NCBI RefSeq assembly: GCF_029168945.1
Contig: NC_083602.1
Span: forward strand, 61,648,600-61,712,599
Direction: 5' to 3'
Length of the DNA stretch: 64,000 nt
Origin: Cannabis sativa
Taxonomy: Eukaryota > Streptophyta > Magnoliopsida > Rosales > Cannabaceae
Position 1 is the first letter of the stretch. Every line of letters begins with the position of its first letter. Shown piece by piece: positions 49,898-60,710 of the stretch. The notes under the pieces were generated by a model, which was not told the DNA's origin, searched no databases, and saw only the letters and a list, made by a program, of their open reading frames with translations. The translations under genes were made by a program, and so were the position numbers.

Positions 49898-51184
49898 ATG
49901 GCGAAAACTCAGTCGAAGAGAGGGGGGAAACTGAAATCTGATGCTAAGAAACCGAAGAACCAGGGAAAGCGAGGTGTTCAAATGGAGAGGCAATCTCAAA
50001 TCAACCTTCTCAACGAGGTTGAACTGCTCAAACTTACTGGAAGTGAGGATGAACCAGACGAATTTGGTCAGGGGAAAAGGTGCTTGAGTTCGAACCAGGC
50101 GGACCTATTTCAAGAACCTTTGTCTCCTCGAAGCTCACTCAGAGAAATTCAAAGGCAAGAGGATGTGCAACGCGACTTTGTGAGCTTTCTCAAGGCTACG
50201 GAGCAATGTAACAGTAACCTATCCAAAGGTATGAACTCTACTCCTCCTATTCTGAGATTTGCAACTGTAGTGAGGAATTTAGACAATTCTTTTAAGAATT
50301 CTCAGCAAGATAGGAAGGTGAAGATTGAATTAGAAGATATAGAAGATGAGGTTAACTATTGGAAGCCTTCTTTGGTGTGTTATGTTCTTGGAGCCAATCC
50401 ACCTTTACATGTACTTGAAGGCTTTGCAAAACGGAAAGGGAATGACAATGTGGATAAGGTAAAACTGTTAGCATACGGAGTGTTCTTAATTAGATTTCAC
50501 TCTGTTGGGCAGAGAGATGAAGTTTTGAATGGGGGTTATATTTTGTTCAATCGAAAACCAGTCATTATGAAGCCATGGGACCCGAATTCAAGCATTAAGA
50601 AAGAAGATGTGAAAATGGTGCCAATTTGGATACAATTAGAGGATTTAGACCTCAAATATTGGGGGGAGAAGTCCTTGTTTAAAATAGTTGGGCAATTGGG
50701 AACACCTATTATGGTGGATGCGATTACAAGAGAAAGAGAAAAGCTTATGTTCCCAAGAGTTTTGATTGAGGTCAGTATTGAGCAAGAACTCCCAGGGTTA
50801 ATCGAATTTGAGAATGAGTATGGAAGCATCACTACTGTCATTGTACAATATGAATGGAAGCCAAGTTTATGTCAACATTGCCATGGAATGGGCCATGTGA
50901 CAGCCGAATGCAAAAAGAAAGTTCAGGCGAAGAAAGAATGGATAGTGAAGGCTGATAACAGGGGAGACAACAAAAAAAATACACTAGATGAGGAGGGCTT
51001 TCAAGCGGTTACAGGGGGGAAAAGAACCATGTCACAAGAAGCACCTGCAGAAACTGAACTACAGAATACTTTTAGTGTACTAACAGCAGCTGGTGGTGAG
51101 CAACAGTATGTGCAAGAAGTGGAGCTTGGGACAAAACAGAATAACACAAGAGAGGGGGGAGATCCCTCTCTTGGAAATGGATAA
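49898..51184 (+). CDS. LINE ORF1 (DUF4283 and CCHC zinc-knuckle nucleic-acid-binding protein)
   Basis: An uninterrupted 428-codon frame from the ATG at 49898 (MAKTQSKRGGK). An ATG seven codons upstream is possible, but the basic N-terminus fits the family better. A basic start is followed by a DUF4283-like domain at ~145-300, with FLIRFHSVGQRDEVL, KPVIMKPWDP and VPIWIQLEDLDLKYW. A zinc knuckle follows, CQHCHGMGHVTAEC (C-X2-C-X4-H-X4-C), then a polar tail. In plant L1 elements this protein binds the element RNA. The stop codon overlaps the ORF2 start (ATGGATAA, 51177-51184). This is the only complete retroelement ORF in the window, but its partner ORF2 is broken. Confidence 0.85.
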   Translation: MAKTQSKRGGKLKSDAKKPKNQGKRGVQMERQSQINLLNEVELLKLTGSEDEPDEFGQGKRCLSSNQADLFQEPLSPRSSLREIQRQEDVQRDFVSFLKATEQCNSNLSKGMNSTPPILRFATVVRNLDNSFKNSQQDRKVKIELEDIEDEVNYWKPSLVCYVLGANPPLHVLEGFAKRKGNDNVDKVKLLAYGVFLIRFHSVGQRDEVLNGGYILFNRKPVIMKPWDPNSSIKKEDVKMVPIWIQLEDLDLKYWGEKSLFKIVGQLGTPIMVDAITREREKLMFPRVLIEVSIEQELPGLIEFENEYGSITTVIVQYEWKPSLCQHCHGMGHVTAECKKKVQAKKEWIVKADNRGDNKKNTLDEEGFQAVTGGKRTMSQEAPAETELQNTFSVLTAAGGEQQYVQEVELGTKQNNTREGGDPSLGNG

Positions 51185-51991
51185 GTTTCTTTGCTGAAAT
51201 GTCCGAGGGGCCAACAACACTCAAAAATAAAGAACTATCAAGCAATTCATTCAAAATCAGGGTGTTGGCTTTGTGGGGCTCCTTGAGACAAGGATCAAGG
51301 TTCACAAATTGGGGACCTTGTATCTTAATGTGTTCAATGGATGGTGTTTTTCAACAAATATTGCGTGGCATCGTGGGGGAAGAATTGTCATTGCTTGGAA
51401 TCTGGTAAGATACATTGTAGATATTATTAAATGTACAAGTCAACTAATGCATTTAAAAATTTCTACAATGGATCATACTTTTAGTAGTTTTGCTACTATC
51501 ATTTATGCTTTCAATGATAAAAATGGGAGAGAGATGCTCTGGAAAGATTTGGCTGATTTAGCAACCAATGATAATTGGTTTTTAATGGGAGATTTTAATG
51601 ATATTCTCTCAAAGGAGGAGAGAATAGGCCATAAAGTCAAGTATTATCCAGACATAGCTTTTGTGAATTGTGTTGAGCAGTGTCATGTGGAAGATGTGAA
51701 GGCAACTGGGAACTTTTTCACATGGTCGAATAAACAACAGGGGCAAGATAGAATTTGGTCTAAAATTGATAGAGCCATGGCTAATCAAGCTTGGCTAGAT
51801 CAGTACCGAACAGCAGAGGCAAATTTTTTGAATGAAGGGACTTTTGATCACTCTCCTTGTGTATTATCCTTGTACCCAAAGAGAGCTGAAGGGAGGAATT
51901 CATTTCGTTACTTCAAAATGTGGAGTAGTTACCCGAGCTTCAGAAGCAAAGTGCATGAGATGTGGAACAAACGGGTATACAGGACCAAGAT

Positions 51992-54352
51992 TGTAAAGCC
52001 CGCTTAGTTTAATTTGGAAATCAGCAGTTAATTATGATTAATTAGGAAAATCATTTATAGCTATTTAAATAATTTATTATACTGTTATTTATGGAATTCA
52101 GAAATACATGTTTATGTCATTCAGTAGTTTTCATATTTTGCATTTCCGGTGCCCGGTATTTTGGAACCCGGCGTTTGGCTCAGTAGAAATCACAACTTAG
52201 TATGTTAGTAGTTTGGGGCGGTTTATTAGACATTGGGAATGTCGGGAATGGCCGAGAATTTAGAATTTCCCAAAAATACCCCTTTAGAGTTATTTATGTG
52301 GTTTTAGTGTGGAGGGGCAAAATGGTCTTTTTGCCCCATTAGTATTTTGTCTTTTTGTGATTTTATTAAATGGAAAATAAATGTTTATTTAATTAAGTGT
52401 TGGCTGAAATGGAATTGATTTATGTTAAGTAGCTTTTATTTCTCTTTTTCAAAAAAATCAACACTTAGCCAAAAATAGAATTTTTCCCAAAAACACTCTC
52501 TCTTTTCCTCTCTCTCTCGGCTGGGTATGTATGTGCAAGAAGTTGAATTTTTCCTTTGATCTTCAAGCTATTTCTCTTCCAATCTAAGCAGTCTTCAAGC
52601 TAGGTTAGCTCCTCTTCTTTGTTTCTTTAAAAATATGGTGAATTTATGATGAAATAGTTGATGCATGCATGATTGTTAGTTGTTGTTGCTGCTGTGAATT
52701 TGTTCTTAATTTCATAGGTTTAAAGCTTGTTAGATTAGGGTTATTTAAGTTGTTTTGAAGCATGATAGTTAAGTTGAGTAAAGCTTTGGTTTTTCTATGT
52801 AAAATATGTGATTTTTGAAGGAAATGGTTATGTTTTGTTGCTGTGATGTTGTGGAAGTTTGTTTGTGTTTCCAGAGGTTATTCTAAGCTTGTTTATGTAA
52901 GTTTAGATGGATTTGATTGCATGCTAGCTAAGTTTGCTCAAGTTTGAGTTTAGAACTCAAAGCTTGAGCTCTAATGGTGATTTTTGAATTTGTGCAATCT
53001 GGGTGGTTTTGATGCCTTAGAAATGTTCTAGGGGTTATATGGAATAGGTCTGGAAAGTTTGAGGTAATTTGGAGTTGATTTGAGCAAGATATGAAAATTT
53101 GATTGTTGCTGCCTGCGAGGAACCGGAATTCCGGTTGTGCATCCGGAATTCCGGATGGGGGTCCTGAATTTTCCAGAACCGGAATTCCGGTTGGGCAACC
53201 GGTCTACCGGTTGGGGAATTTTCAGAAACCCTAGTTTTCCTCGTTTTTATGTTTTAGGGGGTATTGCCATGCTTTTTATCGATAGGGAAACTTTTAGTTC
53301 CTAGTTTAAGTCCCCGGGAAGTGATTTAGCGTGTCACTTATAGTGTTGTGATTTTTATGGTTTAGGAGCCTGTAATCCGCCGCTCAGCTAAAGTTCCAGT
53401 CAGGTTGACCGGCACACCTAAATTCGGAATCCAGGTAAGATTAGTATAACAGTATGCATATGTAGAATACATGTTTAGCGTGCATGTTCGAAGCCTGTTA
53501 GATTACATTAGTTATGTATGTTGGCTTCGAACCATCCAACCCTGTCACGTCGGTACAGGCTGGAGTATGACCAGCAGCCGGAGTATGACCGGTTCGACCG
53601 ATCAGGCTGACACTTGGTTGGTGGTTCCGTACTATTGACGTATCCCGTCGGTACAGGCTGGAGTATGATTAGCAGCCGGAGTATGACCGGTTCGACCGAT
53701 CAGGAGGATATAGTAACACGTCGGTACAGGCTGAAGTATGACCAGCAGCCGGAGTATGACCGGTTCGACCGATCAGGTTGTTACGTGTCAATAGTACCGT
53801 CCCTATGAACGTTCAGAACTCAGTACCATGTTGGACATGGCAGTAGTGGCTCAGTACTGTGTTGGACACGGTAGTAGCGGGACTCAGTATCGTGTTGGAC
53901 ACGGCAGTTAGGGTTATGATCAGGGGTATGGGCGTCTGATCATGACCGGGATTATGTATGAGTATTATTATGCTTTTCTTACTGAGTCTGTCGACTCACA
54001 GTTCTACGTTTATGTGTAGGTAAAGGCAAGGCTAGAGCTGATGGACCGTGAGCGAGCTTGTGAAGATTGTACATGTCGGGGCGGTTAGGCCTGGAGCGTA
54101 CGATCATCGGGACAGCGAGGCTGATTTTGTAGCTGGTCGCTAGGCGACATTATTTTGTATAAACAGTTGAAACTTTTTGTAAATAATTTTGTAATCGGGA
54201 TCCCGAGTCTTTTGTAATATTATTTTCTAAGTTTAATTAAAAAGCAAAAATTTTAATTAATCACGTTTTTCCATAAACCTCGTTGATTAGCAACGAGCTG
54301 CACAGCATGTTTAAAAATCACGTAATACGCCTATGTTAGTTAGGGTGTTACA
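51992..54352 (+). mobile_element. Solo LTR inside LINE ORF2, TGTAA...TTACA family
   Basis: 2361 bp, TGTAAAGCCC...GGTGTTACA, with a perfect duplication AAGAT (51987-51991 and 54353-54357). Removing it and one duplication copy restores the ORF2 frame, which fixes the ends. Same family as 21364-25152 in reverse. It holds two small tandem arrays (53548-53777 and about 53817-53907). No ORF and no internal region. Confidence 0.93.
53548..53777 (+). repeat. Three ~58-bp direct repeats in the solo LTR
   Basis: Copies at about 53548-53606, 53646-53704 and 53719-53777 share CGTCGGTACAGGCTG, AGTATGACC, CAGCAGCCGGAGTATG and GGTTCGACCGATCAGG. An inverted pair GTACTATTGACG / GTCAATAGTAC (about 53629 and 53787) flanks copies two and three. 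A second array of ~31-bp units (CTCAGTA...TTGGACA...GGCAGT) follows at 53817-53907. Confidence 0.85.
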
Positions 54353-57300
54353 AAGATGTACCAGGTGGTCTCTAAACTTAAATCTCTTAAACCGGTCCTA
54401 AAAGAGATTAACAAAGCTGGTTTTTCTAATATGCATACGGCTGTACAGAGAGCTAACGGTGAATTAGAAAGTGTGCAACAACAACTACAGCAAGACCCTC
54501 TTGATGTTGTGAAGATTGATGGAGAAATAGCTGCTAGAGCTAAGTTAATTCAAGTGCAGCAGAACTATACAGCTTTTTTACAGCAGAAGGCTAAGGTCAC
54601 TTGGATACAAAATGGTGATTTAAATACTGCAATTTTTCATGCAAGTATTAAGCAAAGAGCAAGACAAAATCAGATTTTCTCCATAGAAAGCAAGCATGGC
54701 ACTAGAATCACTGATCCAAATCTGATCTCAGCAGCCTTTGTTGATTACTATAAGGAACTGCTGGGAACAAGCTTGACTAACAGAAGACCAGTGCTAAAGA
54801 AGCTTGTGAGCAGAGGAGCGGTTTTGTCCACACAGCAAGCTGAGAACCTGATGATGCAATTTACTAAAGATGAGGTTAAAGGTGCACTATTTGACATTCC
54901 TGGGAACAAAGCTCTAGGCCCGGATGGTTATTCGAGTTTCTTTTTTTCAAGATTGTTGGGAGATAGTGGGAGATGACATTTTTCAGGTAGTGACATCCTT
55001 TCTGGAATCAGGTAATCTCCTTAAAGAGATTAATGCTACAATCTTGACATTAGTGCCTAAAATGAAATGTCTTAACACAGTTAAAGATTTTAGACCAATA
55101 GCTTGTTGCAATGTGATTTATAAGATTGCAACAAAGCTTTTGTGCTCTAGAATCAAACTCATTCTCCCTAATTTAGTTTCCTTGAATCAAGGAGGCTTTA
55201 TTAAAGGGAGATTCATAGGACATAATAATGATTTTCCAGGATTTGCTGAGACACTATGGGAGGAAGAATAATAAGCCTTCTCGTATTATCAAGTTAGATC
55301 TGCAGAAGGCTTATGACACTATAGAATGGGATTTCATTGAGGAAATGTTGCAGGGCCTCTTATTTCCATCTAAGTTCATTAATCTGGTCATGAATTGTGT
55401 GAGAACCCCTCGATTTTCTCTGATGTTTAATGGTACTTTGCATGGATATTTTGAGTCAAAAAGAGGCCTTAGGCAGGGGGATCCAATGTCTCCTCTTTTA
55501 TTCGTGTTGGGAATGGAATACCTTACTCGAATAATGGGGAGAATAGGAGACAAAGCAGACTTCCACTATCATGATAGATGTGCAGCCATCTCACTAAATC
55601 ATCTTGCATTTGCAGATGATGTGTTACTCTTCTGCAATGGGGATGCCAAGAGTGTTTATTACTTACTACAGGGCCTTAAGCTTTTCTCTGAGACATCTGG
55701 ATTGAATCTAAATGCTACAAAATCGGCCATGTACACAAGTAATATGCCTGATGATCAAGTTAGGAGAATTATGTCTATATCTGGCTTCCAGCATCAATCC
55801 TTGCCTTTCACTTACTTGGGAGTTCCAATTGGTGCAAAAAAAATATCAGGGAAAGACTGTGAGATCCTGGCTGAGAAAATGACAGCAAGAATCAAAATGT
55901 GGAGTTCTAGAAACCTCTCCTTTGCGGGGAGAGTGGTTCTCATCAACTCAGTATTGATGGCCATTCACTCTTATTGGTGTCAAGTACTAATTTTGCCTAA
56001 AAAAGTTGTGTCCAATATTGAAGCAATTTGCAGGAACTTCCTATGGAATGCCAAAGCTGAGTATTATGGGCCAGGTGCAATTTCTTGGGACTTTATATGT
56101 CAACCAAAAGCTGCTGGGGGCATAGGTTTCAAGAATATTGGTGCTTGGAATAAAGCGGCAATGGGGAAGTATATTTGGGCGATTGCTAACAAAGAAGACA
56201 GCTTCTGGATGAGATGGATCAATAGTGTTTACCTTCATGATGGTGATTGGTGGGCCTATGAAACACCAAGCCAAACCAGCTGGTATTGGAGGTGTTTAGT
56301 GAGGCTCAAGGACCAATTCAAAGCAAATAATCAGTCCATTGTACTACAACAATACAACATCTCTGCAGGGTACAAGATTTTGGTACAAACCCCATCTAAA
56401 CTTCAATGGACAAGGCAAGTTAGGAGCCGTTTTAATGCTCCAAAATATTGTTTTATTCTCTGGCTTGCAATGCACCAAAGACTCAAGACCAGAGACCGAT
56501 TATGCAAAATGAAGATCATCACCGATCCAATTTGCTTGCTTTGCTGTGACAAGGCTGAAACTCCAGAGCACCTTTTCTTTGATTGTCTGAGAACTAAGGA
56601 ATGTTTACAGGAAATCAAGAGGTGGCTGGGTTGGAGAACAATACACACAGGTCTCACTAACATCATCAAATGGCTAGGAAGATCAAAGGAGTCAAAGTCC
56701 AAGCTGCTAGTGTACACAACTGCTGTAGCCGGTCTGGTTTACAGCATATGGCAGCTCAGAAACAAGGTTTTATGGACCAAAGAGGAGCAATTAATCCCAG
56801 CCCTACTCAAGGAGTTAAAAGCTAATTTGAAACTTAGAATTGAGATGTTTTGGCCAAAAAAAGTTTCAAAGAGAGATACACAATGGTTCCAAAGTCTGTA
56901 AATATATTATCAATGTATAGTTGTTCTTTATTTTAGGCCCTTTATTGGGTGCTATTTGGGTGTAATCAATTGTTTTTGAGCTAATACAATTCCTGATTCA
57001 TCAAAAAAAAAAAATATTGATCGAGGTTTTCGGCAACCAATATAATAATAATTAAGAAAGCTATAAGGAATTAATGAGAGAGATTTTTACGTGGTTGGGG
57101 CACTAATGAGCCTTAGTCCACGAGTCTGTATATTTATGATAGTATTTATTACATAGAATGTTCTTGGTGGTTTTTCCTCTCTAGTTCTTATGAAACCCAG
57201 AATTCTCGACCCCTGCTTTAATGAGTTTGGGGGGTATTTATAGTGTTTTTGTGGGGTGATCCCTAGAATTGAGGTACATGTCTTTTAGCAATTCTCAGTA

Positions 57301-58648
57301 AAGGCACACATTCCCGATGGATACATCATAGGAAATGCATGGTCTAATCCCTAGGCTTTGTAGGGGTTTAGTGGACGTAGTCCTTTATCCTTCTTGACTG
57401 ATGTGATTCCTCATAAAGTAGTCGTCACTAGGCTTACTAATCATAGCGTAGTAGCTGCAGAAAGGGGGTTACGCCGTCAGACTTTAAGACATATGGCAGT
57501 TTCAATACGCCTTCTCCCATGCGTCATTAAATGCGAGGTGACTGTTCAGATAGGATCTGACACCTCCCGGAGAGGCTTTGTCGTAGCTTTGCTCTCCGGG
57601 AGCATGTGAGACTCACACGTCTTCTCCGGGAGACACGTCTAAGGCTGATCCCTTTGGCTAAAGAGACTTAGCAGAATTATCTTAACATTAAACCCCCTTC
57701 AGTCTACGTGTCATCATCCGGTTGGTCCACGTATTTTGGACAAAATCAGGGCAACAACCATAATCTATAATAATAATAATAACATTAAAAAAAAAATAAT
57801 AAACTAAATAATATGCTACAATATGTTTACCCATATAATATTATTAATATACATATAATACTATTCACAAATAATTAAATATTAAATTATCTCCAATATA
57901 GTTTAATTATTTATCTAACATTATACGTACACAGCCTCAAAATAAAAGAAATTTTATTGTCACTAAAAAGAAATCTCATACTACACTAAACTCATAAATA
58001 TTCAAGATGATAAATTATCTCCATTAGCAAACAAAATAAACTAAGTATATAAAAAAAAAATTAATTACCCTACAAGAAAATAGGATATTACAATGAGGCC
58101 TTGATTGGTGATAGGGCTGAGAACATTCTGTTGCAGCCGTTGGTTAGCACCAAGCCCCCGTGTATAATTTATCAAAGATGCTTTATCGATATCTTTAGAG
58201 TAAGTGCTTTGTCTTGTCTTCTTCTAGCTTAACTTTCTTTTGTTGTATCATCACCTGAAATTGTTTCTTTTGTCTTTAGGCTTGTGTTGGTTATGCCTAC
58301 ACCATGGATAACAAACACAAGAAGGTGGTGAAGCTTGTTGAGAAGCATGGGGTTGCAGAAGACTAAGATATCGCTGCTGAAGACCGTGTGACTATTCTGA
58401 AGGAGAAAGTTGCTTCTCTTGAGAATGAGATGACCAAGCTTCGAGAAGTGGCTAATGGTGCCAAAACTCGAGAAAGCACTTTGAAGAAAAACTTAGTGGC
58501 TGCTCAGAAGAAAGCTTCTCATCTTGAAGACTCTTCTCGTGATGCTTTGAAGAAGCAGGCTATTATGACTGATTATCTAAGAGACCAGGTCAAGGTCTTG
58601 GAGAAAAAAGTGACTACTCAAGAAAGTCAGGCTCCATGCGAACACTGA

Positions 58649-59778
58649 CCCTCCTATCAGCATGCGAGAAGAAATGTAACTATCTTTGGGCGAGTAATTC
58701 ACGCATCCTTGGTTGTGCGGTATACCTCCAGAAACGGCTGGGCGTGTCACAGTGACTCAAGAAGTATGCATTTTCGAGCATAACCCTGAAGTTACTGCGA
58801 GACACCCACCGTTTCGAGACAACCTACCAACCAAAGAGCACGATCATTCGAGTATTAACGCACGTCAACAAATGGCTGGGTGTATCTCAGTATCTCAAGG
58901 GACATATATTCGCATATATAGCCATTAGAATACTGTGACACACCCACCATTTGGAATGGCAATTAATGCTCTCACCACTCAGCCCGCGGCATGTAAAGAT
59001 TCTAAAAAGTCTAGTCAACAGTTAAAGCGGAAATAAGTCCTGGAAATATGCGATTATTCAAGCTGTTCAACCGAATACCCGCGAACAATCAAATTGTTCA
59101 TCCGAATGTCCGCGAGCATTCGAGACGTGAATCAGTGCCTATGAATTGTATACGGTTATGTCAGTTTACAGGTCCTACACTATGAATGTTACCCAGTTTC
59201 ATAGACCCAGAACACATAAATACCCACTAGCATACACTCCTAAAAGTTTTCAAAAACATCCTAACCCAGAAAACAAAGCACATTATCTCCAAAAACAGAA
59301 AGCGAAAATGCAGTGATTTAGAAGCTAACCTTTAGTTTTGATTCCTGCGGTTATTCTCGATCACTTCTGAGAATGAAAATGTTATGGAAAGTGGCAGAAA
59401 ATCTGGGAGTGGATTTTGTCTGAAGTATATGCACTGGAGGGAAGTTAAGAGAAAAGAGGGAAAAATGGGAAATTTGATTCGTATCAAAGCGTTTAAATAC
59501 CCATAACCCTTATTAATTGGGATCGTGACACGTGGCAGTCAGAATGCCTAAGGTCGCCCAATCTAACGGCCAATTATGGCCACGCCTACACGAAAACCGA
59601 AGGGTTTTGTGACGTGGCATCCTAGAGATAATGAAAATTAATCATTACAGCCGTCATTTTTCGAAACCCTCGATGGGACAACCAAAAGGTCACCTCCTCG
59701 TGACAACCTTTCACCTGTCTCTCGAGCAATAGTTTCCCTCAGTGACCGCTCTAGTCACGTCGCGAAACTAGGGGCATG
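58649..59778 (+). other. Non-coding tail between the aORF remnant and the LTR, with PPT-like end
   Basis: No ORF. Two related ~140-bp blocks begin AACGGCTGGGCGTGTCACAG (58732) and AATGGCTGGGTGTATCTCAG (about 58870). The last bases before the LTR, CTAGGGGCATG, are purine-rich enough for a polypurine tract, as expected if this is the 3' end of the element carrying the aORF. Confidence 0.45.
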
Positions 59779-60644
59779 TGTTATAGTGAGATTTCTCTCA
59801 CCTAGAAACTCGAGACCAGACTCCTCTTTAAAAGGACACGTGTATTCAGATTCCCAATGAAAGCTGAAATGTCCGTGAGAGACTTCTCGAAGTTTAGACC
59901 TCGCCCAGGATAAAACCAGCGAGATATTGCGGGTGCGACCCAATTCACACCGCATAACCATAATCCTCATCATGCAGGGTAGACCCAACTCGCATATGTC
60001 AGAACATGTGCGAGTGCCTCCCTCTATACCTCCGCGACGAGTATGGAGACCGATGCCCTATGAGGTAGTTTTGGTCTCAGCGACCCAACAGCCCTAACAG
60101 ACCAGTATAAGTTCGCATGTCCAGATGTTACCAGTTTCAATATGCGACGTCTACAACGGGCGATTACTTAAGGACGCAGACGTTCCAAACGTATGTGCGA
60201 TCCTGCGAGCTCAACAGACGGTACATGAACGGTCAACTCGCAGATGCGAAAGACGCATACGTTGATGAATTCAGTAACTGTCATACATTTATTAATGTTA
60301 ACGTTGTTTGAGTTTAGTCATTGCAATTCAATGTGTAAATAATGGATTAACAATAAATGTGATCCTCATGTAACCGATTGGGCACCTGCTTTGTATATAA
60401 AGGGGTGATCCACCGTGAAAATGCACCTACGAATCCCTTGCTACAGTGGACTAAGCAGAACGAAATCTGACTGAACCACTATAATTCACCGTCTCATTTA
60501 TTTTTCCAGCTTTGTTGTTTACTCTCGCATTCCTATTCGAGTACTCGCCATTCTAGGTTGAATACTCGCATTTGTCATCTCTCAAATTATTCTCTCTTTT
60601 TCCAGTTAAATTGTACTTTTTGGTGTTGCGAAATATCAGTAACA
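59779..60644 (+). repeat. LTR of a second Tat-type gypsy element
   Basis: 866 bp from TGTTATAGTGAG to ATCAGTAACA, with matching TGTTA/TAACA ends. TATATAAA at 60394-60401 marks a promoter about 240 bp before the end. It is followed within 4 bp by a PBS, so it acts as the 5' LTR of the gag-pol to the right. The partner LTR is outside the window. A PPT-like run also sits directly before it. Confidence 0.75.
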
Positions 60645-60647
60645 ACA

Positions 60648-60668
60648 TTTGGCGCCGTCTGTGGGAAC
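60648..60668 (+). other. Primer-binding site of the second Tat-type element
   Basis: TTTGGCGCCGTCTGTGGGAA directly follows the LTR. TGGCGCC-type sites are usual in plant Tat/Athila gypsy elements. The exact tRNA was not determined. Confidence 0.75.
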
Positions 60669-60710
60669 CCGACTGTAAGATTCTATTCGCTTCAAAGAAC
60701 ATCACTCAAC

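Larger units (their letters stand above)
51177..56901 (+). pseudogene. LINE ORF2: AP-type endonuclease, reverse transcriptase, zf-RVT; broken
   Basis: Begins at an ATG overlapping the ORF1 stop. Endonuclease motifs include NVRGANN near the start, GFVGLLETRI, WFLMGDFNDIL and GTFDHSPCVL. Two early stops lie near 51197 (TGG to TGA) and 51227 (CAA to TAA). At 51991 a solo LTR intervenes; the frame resumes exactly at 54358. RT motifs follow: [61 protein letters not shown]. Frameshifts lie in a seven-T run (54941-54947) and near 55230. The C-terminal domain has the zf-RVT pattern ([16 protein letters not shown]). Ends at TAA 56901. Confidence 0.9.
49834..57014 (+). mobile_element. L1-like LINE inserted in the 5' LTR
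   Basis: Full-length L1-type layout: 5' leader, ORF1 (gag-like with zinc knuckle), overlapping ORF2 (endonuclease, reverse transcriptase, zf-RVT), short 3' UTR and a 12-bp poly-A tail ending at 57014. A ~12-bp target duplication flanks it: TGTTGACCGAGG (49822-49833) and TATTGATCGAGG (57015-57026), with two transitions. A 2.36-kb solo LTR sits in ORF2. Stops and frameshifts make it inactive. Confidence 0.9.
33794..57756 (-). mobile_element. Ty3/gypsy retrotransposon, Tat lineage, full length with TSD, heavily interrupted
   Basis: The left (3') LTR is 33794-34540; the right (5') LTR is 49822-49833 plus 57015-57756, interrupted by a LINE. Both run TGTTGACCGAGG...GGCAACA in plus orientation. The duplication ACCAT is perfect (33789-33793 and 57757-57761). 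The PBS-like TTTTGGTGCTTTCATTGAGAG reads leftward from 49821; a PPT-like GGGGGGTAAA (minus strand, 34550-34541) abuts the 3' LTR. On the minus strand gag-protease-RT-RNase H-integrase runs 49760-40144. An antisense aORF with introns lies between pol and the 3' LTR, as described for some Tat elements. Dual RNase H domains also point to Tat. Insertions: LTR copies B, C and D, and the LINE. LTRs differ at roughly 20 of ~740 positions by eye. Confidence 0.9.
49822..57756 (-). repeat. 5' LTR of the Tat element, split by the LINE
   Basis: The first 12 bp (TGTTGACCGAGG, 49822-49833) are separated by the LINE from the rest (57015-57756, which begins with the duplicated copy TATTGATCGAGG). Total about 742 bp. 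Ends GGGCAACA, followed by ACCAT. Confidence 0.88.
30962..58092 (-). mobile_element. Solo LTR (TGTAACGCCC...ATATTACA) carrying the 24-kb Tat element
   Basis: Ends TGTAACGCCC at 30962 and GGATATTACA at 58092. Flanks GTGAG (30957-30961) and ATGAG (58093-58097) are a 5-bp duplication with one transition. Without the Tat element (33794-57761) it is about 3.15 kb of AT-rich sequence with no ORF. A block at about 31200-31290 resembles the TGTAACACCC family at 21364 and 51992. It interrupts an aORF exon and the reading frame on both sides agrees, which supports the boundaries. Orientation is given relative to 51992. Confidence 0.75.
29480..58648 (+). pseudogene. Additional ORF (aORF) of a Tat-type gypsy element, split by a 27-kb insertion
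   Basis: The left part (29480-30961) starts MASMKRSRRLLDEY and, with stops and frameshifts, contains INPNGYRILATFF and then FKRSPTRRDQCFYHF, resembling the putative gypsy transposon (Transposase_28) domain. A likely intron ends TTTTTGCAG at about 30623, after which an exon runs to LANSE at 30961. There a solo LTR with nested cargo intervenes. The frame resumes at 58098 (after duplicated ATGAG at 58093) as ALIGDRAEN, crosses an 80-nt intron (58200-58279, GTAAGT...TTTAG), and ends in a coiled coil (58388-58648). An in-frame TAA lies at 58364. The function of such aORFs is unknown. The joining across the insertion is my inference from phase and the duplication. Confidence 0.7.
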
